NCBI GenBank assembly: GCA_903879995.1
Contig: CAIRNW010000403.1
Coordinates: 1-8,991 of the forward strand
DNA from: an uncultured Bacteroidota bacterium
Lineage (GTDB): Bacteria > Bacteroidota > Bacteroidia > Chitinophagales > Chitinophagaceae
DNA length: 8,991 bases
Direction of reading: 5' to 3'
The notes below the pieces were generated by a model. That model ran no database searches, was not told the origin of the DNA, and saw only the letters and a list, made by a program, of their open reading frames with translations. The first letter of the stretch is position 1. Every line of letters begins with the position of its first letter. The position numbers and the translations under genes are program-made. Shown here piece after piece: positions 6,638 to 8,991 of this stretch.

Positions 6638-8140
6638 CTAATCAAGCGTCCAGCTCATTCCACCCCCTTTCTCATCTTTGAGTTGAATACCCAGAGCTGC
6701 AAGCCTATCGCGGATTTTATCAGAGGTCATAAAATCACGTTTTCCTTTTGCTTCCTTTCGTATATCAATCAGCAATTCCATGACGCCCTGGAGTTTTTCC
6801 TGATCAGCGGCTTGAACGGATTTTAATCCTAAAATAGTTTCCAGCCATAAACGCAAGGTGGATTGCATTTTTGTAATGGTAGCAGCGGACAAAGCACCAG
6901 CCGGAGTAATTCCGTCTTTGATTGAATTAAGCACGGGAACCAGTTCAAAGATGGTGGCTAATACACGTGCCGTACTAAAATCATCATTCATCAAAACAGG
7001 CAATTGGCTTAACCATTCATTGACCTTTGCTTCCAAACTAGGATCAGCACTATTTTCTTTTGCGCCCACTGCAGTAGGATCAACTTTATAAAATCCCTCT
7101 ACAGCATCCATCAAACGCTTTAATCCTTTTTCAGCGGCTAATAATGCCTCATTACTAAAATCAAGTGTGCTGCTATAGTGCGTTTGCAAAATAAAAAAGC
7201 GAATGGTCATCGGATGAAAGGCTTTTGCCAAAATCGGATGCTGTCCGCTAAATAATTCAGTTAACTTAATAACATTATTATAGCTCTTACCCATCTTTCG
7301 GCCGTTGATGGTAATCATGTTATTGTGAATCCAATAACGAACCGGAGCCTGATGATTGCAAATAGTACTTTGTGCTATCTCACTTTCATGATGAGGGAAT
7401 AATAAGTCCATCCCTCCCCCATGTATATCAAACTGTGCCCCAAGATATTTGGTAGCCATAGCCGAGCATTCAATATGCCATCCTGGATATCCAACTCCCC
7501 AAGGACTTTTCCAACGCATAATATGCTCTGGAGCCGCCGCCTTCCATAAAGCAAAGTCAGCGCGATCTCTTTTTTCTTCCTGTCCTTCCAATTCGCGCGT
7601 GGTAGTGAGTAGTTCGTCAATTACCCGTCCACTTAACTTACCATACTCATGAGTGGACGCATATTTTTTTACATCAAAATAGACGGAGCCATTGACTTCA
7701 TAGGCATAACCCGCCTTGATGATTTCTTCGATCATTCCAATCTGTTCTACAATATGACCGGTAGCAGTAGGCTCAATAGAGGGAGGCAGGGTGTTAAACT
7801 GTTCCATAGCCCAATGAAAAAGGTTGGTATATTTCTGTACCAACTCCATAGGTTCTAGCTTTTCCAATTGTGCTTTCTCAGCAATCTTATCGGTAGCCAC
7901 TCTTCCCTCTTCCTCAAAATGTCCGGCATCGGTGATATTACGAACATAACGTACTTTATAACCCAAATGCTGTAAATACCGATAGATTACATCAAATGTG
8001 ACATAAGGTCTTGCATGTCCCAAATGACTCTCCCCGCTCACGGTAGGGCCACAAACATACATACCCACATGCCCCGGCACCAAGGGAGTAAATACTTCTT
8101 TTTGTCGGGTAAGTGAATTATAAATAGAGAGGGACTGCAT
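6638..8140 (-). CDS. cysS: Cysteine--tRNA ligase
   Basis: The cytoplasmic class I aminoacyl-tRNA synthetase that charges tRNA-Cys (500 aa, within the normal range). The HIGH signature appears as HLGH at 39-42, after CGPTV. The KMSKS loop is KMGKS at 282-286, with Gly in place of the first Ser. Zinc ligands are Cys30, Cys225 (WHIECS), His250 and Glu254, at the same spacing as in E. coli CysRS. The connective peptide lies in between, and the C-terminal helical anticodon-binding part covers about 320-500, ending in GGGMSWTLD. The ATG at 8140 opens directly into the family's MxxLxIYNSLTR start. I see no strong ribosome site or promoter in the 24 bases upstream, so it is probably read through from the upstream endonuclease-like gene. 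Confidence 0.97.
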   Translation of the reverse strand: MQSLSIYNSLTRQKEVFTPLVPGHVGMYVCGPTVSGESHLGHARPYVTFDVIYRYLQHLGYKVRYVRNITDAGHFEEEGRVATDKIAEKAQLEKLEPMELVQKYTNLFHWAMEQFNTLPPSIEPTATGHIVEQIGMIEEIIKAGYAYEVNGSVYFDVKKYASTHEYGKLSGRVIDELLTTTRELEGQEEKRDRADFALWKAAAPEHIMRWKSPWGVGYPGWHIECSAMATKYLGAQFDIHGGGMDLLFPHHESEIAQSTICNHQAPVRYWIHNNMITINGRKMGKSYNNVIKLTELFSGQHPILAKAFHPMTIRFFILQTHYSSTLDFSNEALLAAEKGLKRLMDAVEGFYKVDPTAVGAKENSADPSLEAKVNEWLSQLPVLMNDDFSTARVLATIFELVPVLNSIKDGITPAGALSAATITKMQSTLRLWLETILGLKSVQAADQEKLQGVMELLIDIRKEAKGKRDFMTSDKIRDRLAALGIQLKDEKGGGMSWTLD

Positions 8141-8164
8141 GCTGCAAAGATGAATAAAATATCA

Positions 8165-8991
8165 TTACGGATTATTCAGCTGTAAATCGGCTACCAACAT
8201 GTAATGATCTGAGTAATTTTTCTTCTCTCGTTTAAATTGCTTCACAGAAAATCGTGAATCGGTAAAAATATAATCGATACGAAGCGTGGGCGATAAACCC
8301 CTAAACGTTCGTCCAAGTCCATATCCTTTTTCTAAAAAAGCATCCCGTAAGCCCCCACGGACTTTAAAATAAGTATAAGAATTAGGCACATCGTTGAGAT
8401 CACCAGTAAAAAGCACCGGATAAGGTGAGTTATTACGAACCTGGTCAATAATATCGGCCTGTAAACTTCTAATTACAATAGCACGCTTGAGTTTAGCAAC
8501 TATGGGAATCGAATGATACACCAGGCTATCCTCCCGACTTTTAATTTTTTCCATCCGCACATAATCAAACTTATCAAAGCGTTGTGATTGCAGATGTGTC
8601 GTGAAAACACGCACCGTATCGTTGTTTATTTGTACATCTGCTTGGACCAATGCCTCTGGTTGAGAAGGCCTTGGATAACGGAGTAAAGCACTGTCTACAA
8701 TTGGAAATCGAGAAAAGATAACAGAGCTATAGTAGTTTCTGTCTCCATCTTTATCGTATGGAAAATAATGATACGCAAAGCCTAATTCCTCCCGGATAGC
8801 TCGAATATTGTTATAGAAGCCTGGGTTTTCAGAGGTATGAAACTCCTGTAAGCAGAGAATATCAGCTTCTTGTGCTTTTAGTAAAGCCAGCATTTTTTTA
8901 CGGGTGTTACTCCCCTGGTTGTTATTGCGTGCTAATTCAATAAAGCGTGCTACATTCCAGCTAACTACCCGGATGGTGTTGGTTTGCTTCT
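8165..8991 (-). CDS. Endonuclease/exonuclease/phosphatase (EEP) superfamily protein, N-terminus outside the window
   Basis: A Mg-dependent phosphodiesterase/nuclease-fold enzyme whose substrate cannot be told from sequence. The frame stays open from the ATG at 8893 back to the right edge and encodes EEP motifs there (VVSWNV), so that ATG is internal and the gene is 5'-partial; 274 residues are visible. Numbered from the edge, metal and catalytic residues are Asn12 (SWN), Glu49 (LQEF), His132 (THLQ), Asp197 and Asn199 (GDLND), Asp239 (RIDY) and the terminal Asp261-His262 pair (SDHYM). The catalytic set is complete, so it is probably an active enzyme. Bacteroidota EEP proteins of this type often carry N-terminal membrane helices before the EEP domain; whether this one does lies outside the window. 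It ends 24 bases before cysS on the same strand, so the two probably share a transcript. Confidence 0.92.
   Translation of the reverse strand, partial: KQTNTIRVVSWNVARFIELARNNNQGSNTRKKMLALLKAQEADILCLQEFHTSENPGFYNNIRAIREELGFAYHYFPYDKDGDRNYYSSVIFSRFPIVDSALLRYPRPSQPEALVQADVQINNDTVRVFTTHLQSQRFDKFDYVRMEKIKSREDSLVYHSIPIVAKLKRAIVIRSLQADIIDQVRNNSPYPVLFTGDLNDVPNSYTYFKVRGGLRDAFLEKGYGLGRTFRGLSPTLRIDYIFTDSRFSVKQFKREKKNYSDHYMLVADLQLNNP

Noticed and set aside
6603..6645. Possible bidirectional terminator between the yitT-family gene and cysS (TTGAT with A-rich arm pairing to a T-rich arm ending ATCAA).
   Set aside because: Only the outer 5 base pairs and a short A/T run pair well; the arms are offset and the stem has internal mismatches, so it does not stand up as a terminator.
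8141..8164. Promoter-like CATCTTTG just before cysS on the minus strand.
   Set aside because: It differs from TAnnTTTG at the first base and ends only four bases before the ATG, leaving no leader; no -33 element was seen.

Overview
The window reads as ordinary, densely packed chromosome from a member of the Bacteroidota, most likely a Chitinophagaceae-like or related soil/water lineage. The assignment rests on five features: an S46 dipeptidyl-peptidase (a family abundant in this phylum), an Obg GTPase without the C-terminal OCT domain, a lipoprotein family 18 chitinase with a Cys-Arg-Lys-Lys-Asp start, TAnnTTTG-like promoter boxes, and the absence of clear Shine-Dalgarno sequences. Base composition is moderate (roughly 40-45% GC by eye) and looks even across the window. 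I see no tRNA, rRNA, insertion sequence, CRISPR array, phage gene or integration scar, and no gene-free stretch longer than about 90 bases.

Layout from left to right. (1) 1-917, +: obg (GTPase), 5' end cut by the window edge. (2) 911-2254, -: a family 18 glycoside hydrolase lipoprotein, convergent with obg and overlapping it by 7 bases. (3) 2255-2341: an 87-base divergent promoter region with a candidate promoter on each strand and a 14-base perfect palindrome. (4) 2342-6629, +: an S46 dipeptidyl-peptidase, a dipeptide epimerase of the enolase superfamily overlapping it by ATGA, and, after 44 bases, a YitT-family membrane protein. (5) 6638-8140, -: cysS (cysteinyl-tRNA synthetase), ending 8 bases from yitT. 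(6) 8165-8991, -: an endonuclease/exonuclease/phosphatase-fold protein lying just upstream of cysS, with its N-terminus beyond the window.

The part with a coherent biological story is the middle. An exported peptidase that cuts dipeptides from the N-termini of peptides is translationally coupled to a cytoplasmic enzyme that epimerises dipeptides. Residue choices suggest a peptidase of the DPP7 type (Gly, not Arg, at the S1 position) and an epimerase that lacks the Arg used by Ala-Glu epimerases. I infer a dipeptide scavenging or remodelling module with non-acidic substrates. The divergent surface chitinase would suit a lifestyle of degrading chitin and protein. The flanking obg and cysS are housekeeping genes. 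I do not see a wholly novel system; the most interesting lead is the peptidase-epimerase pair.
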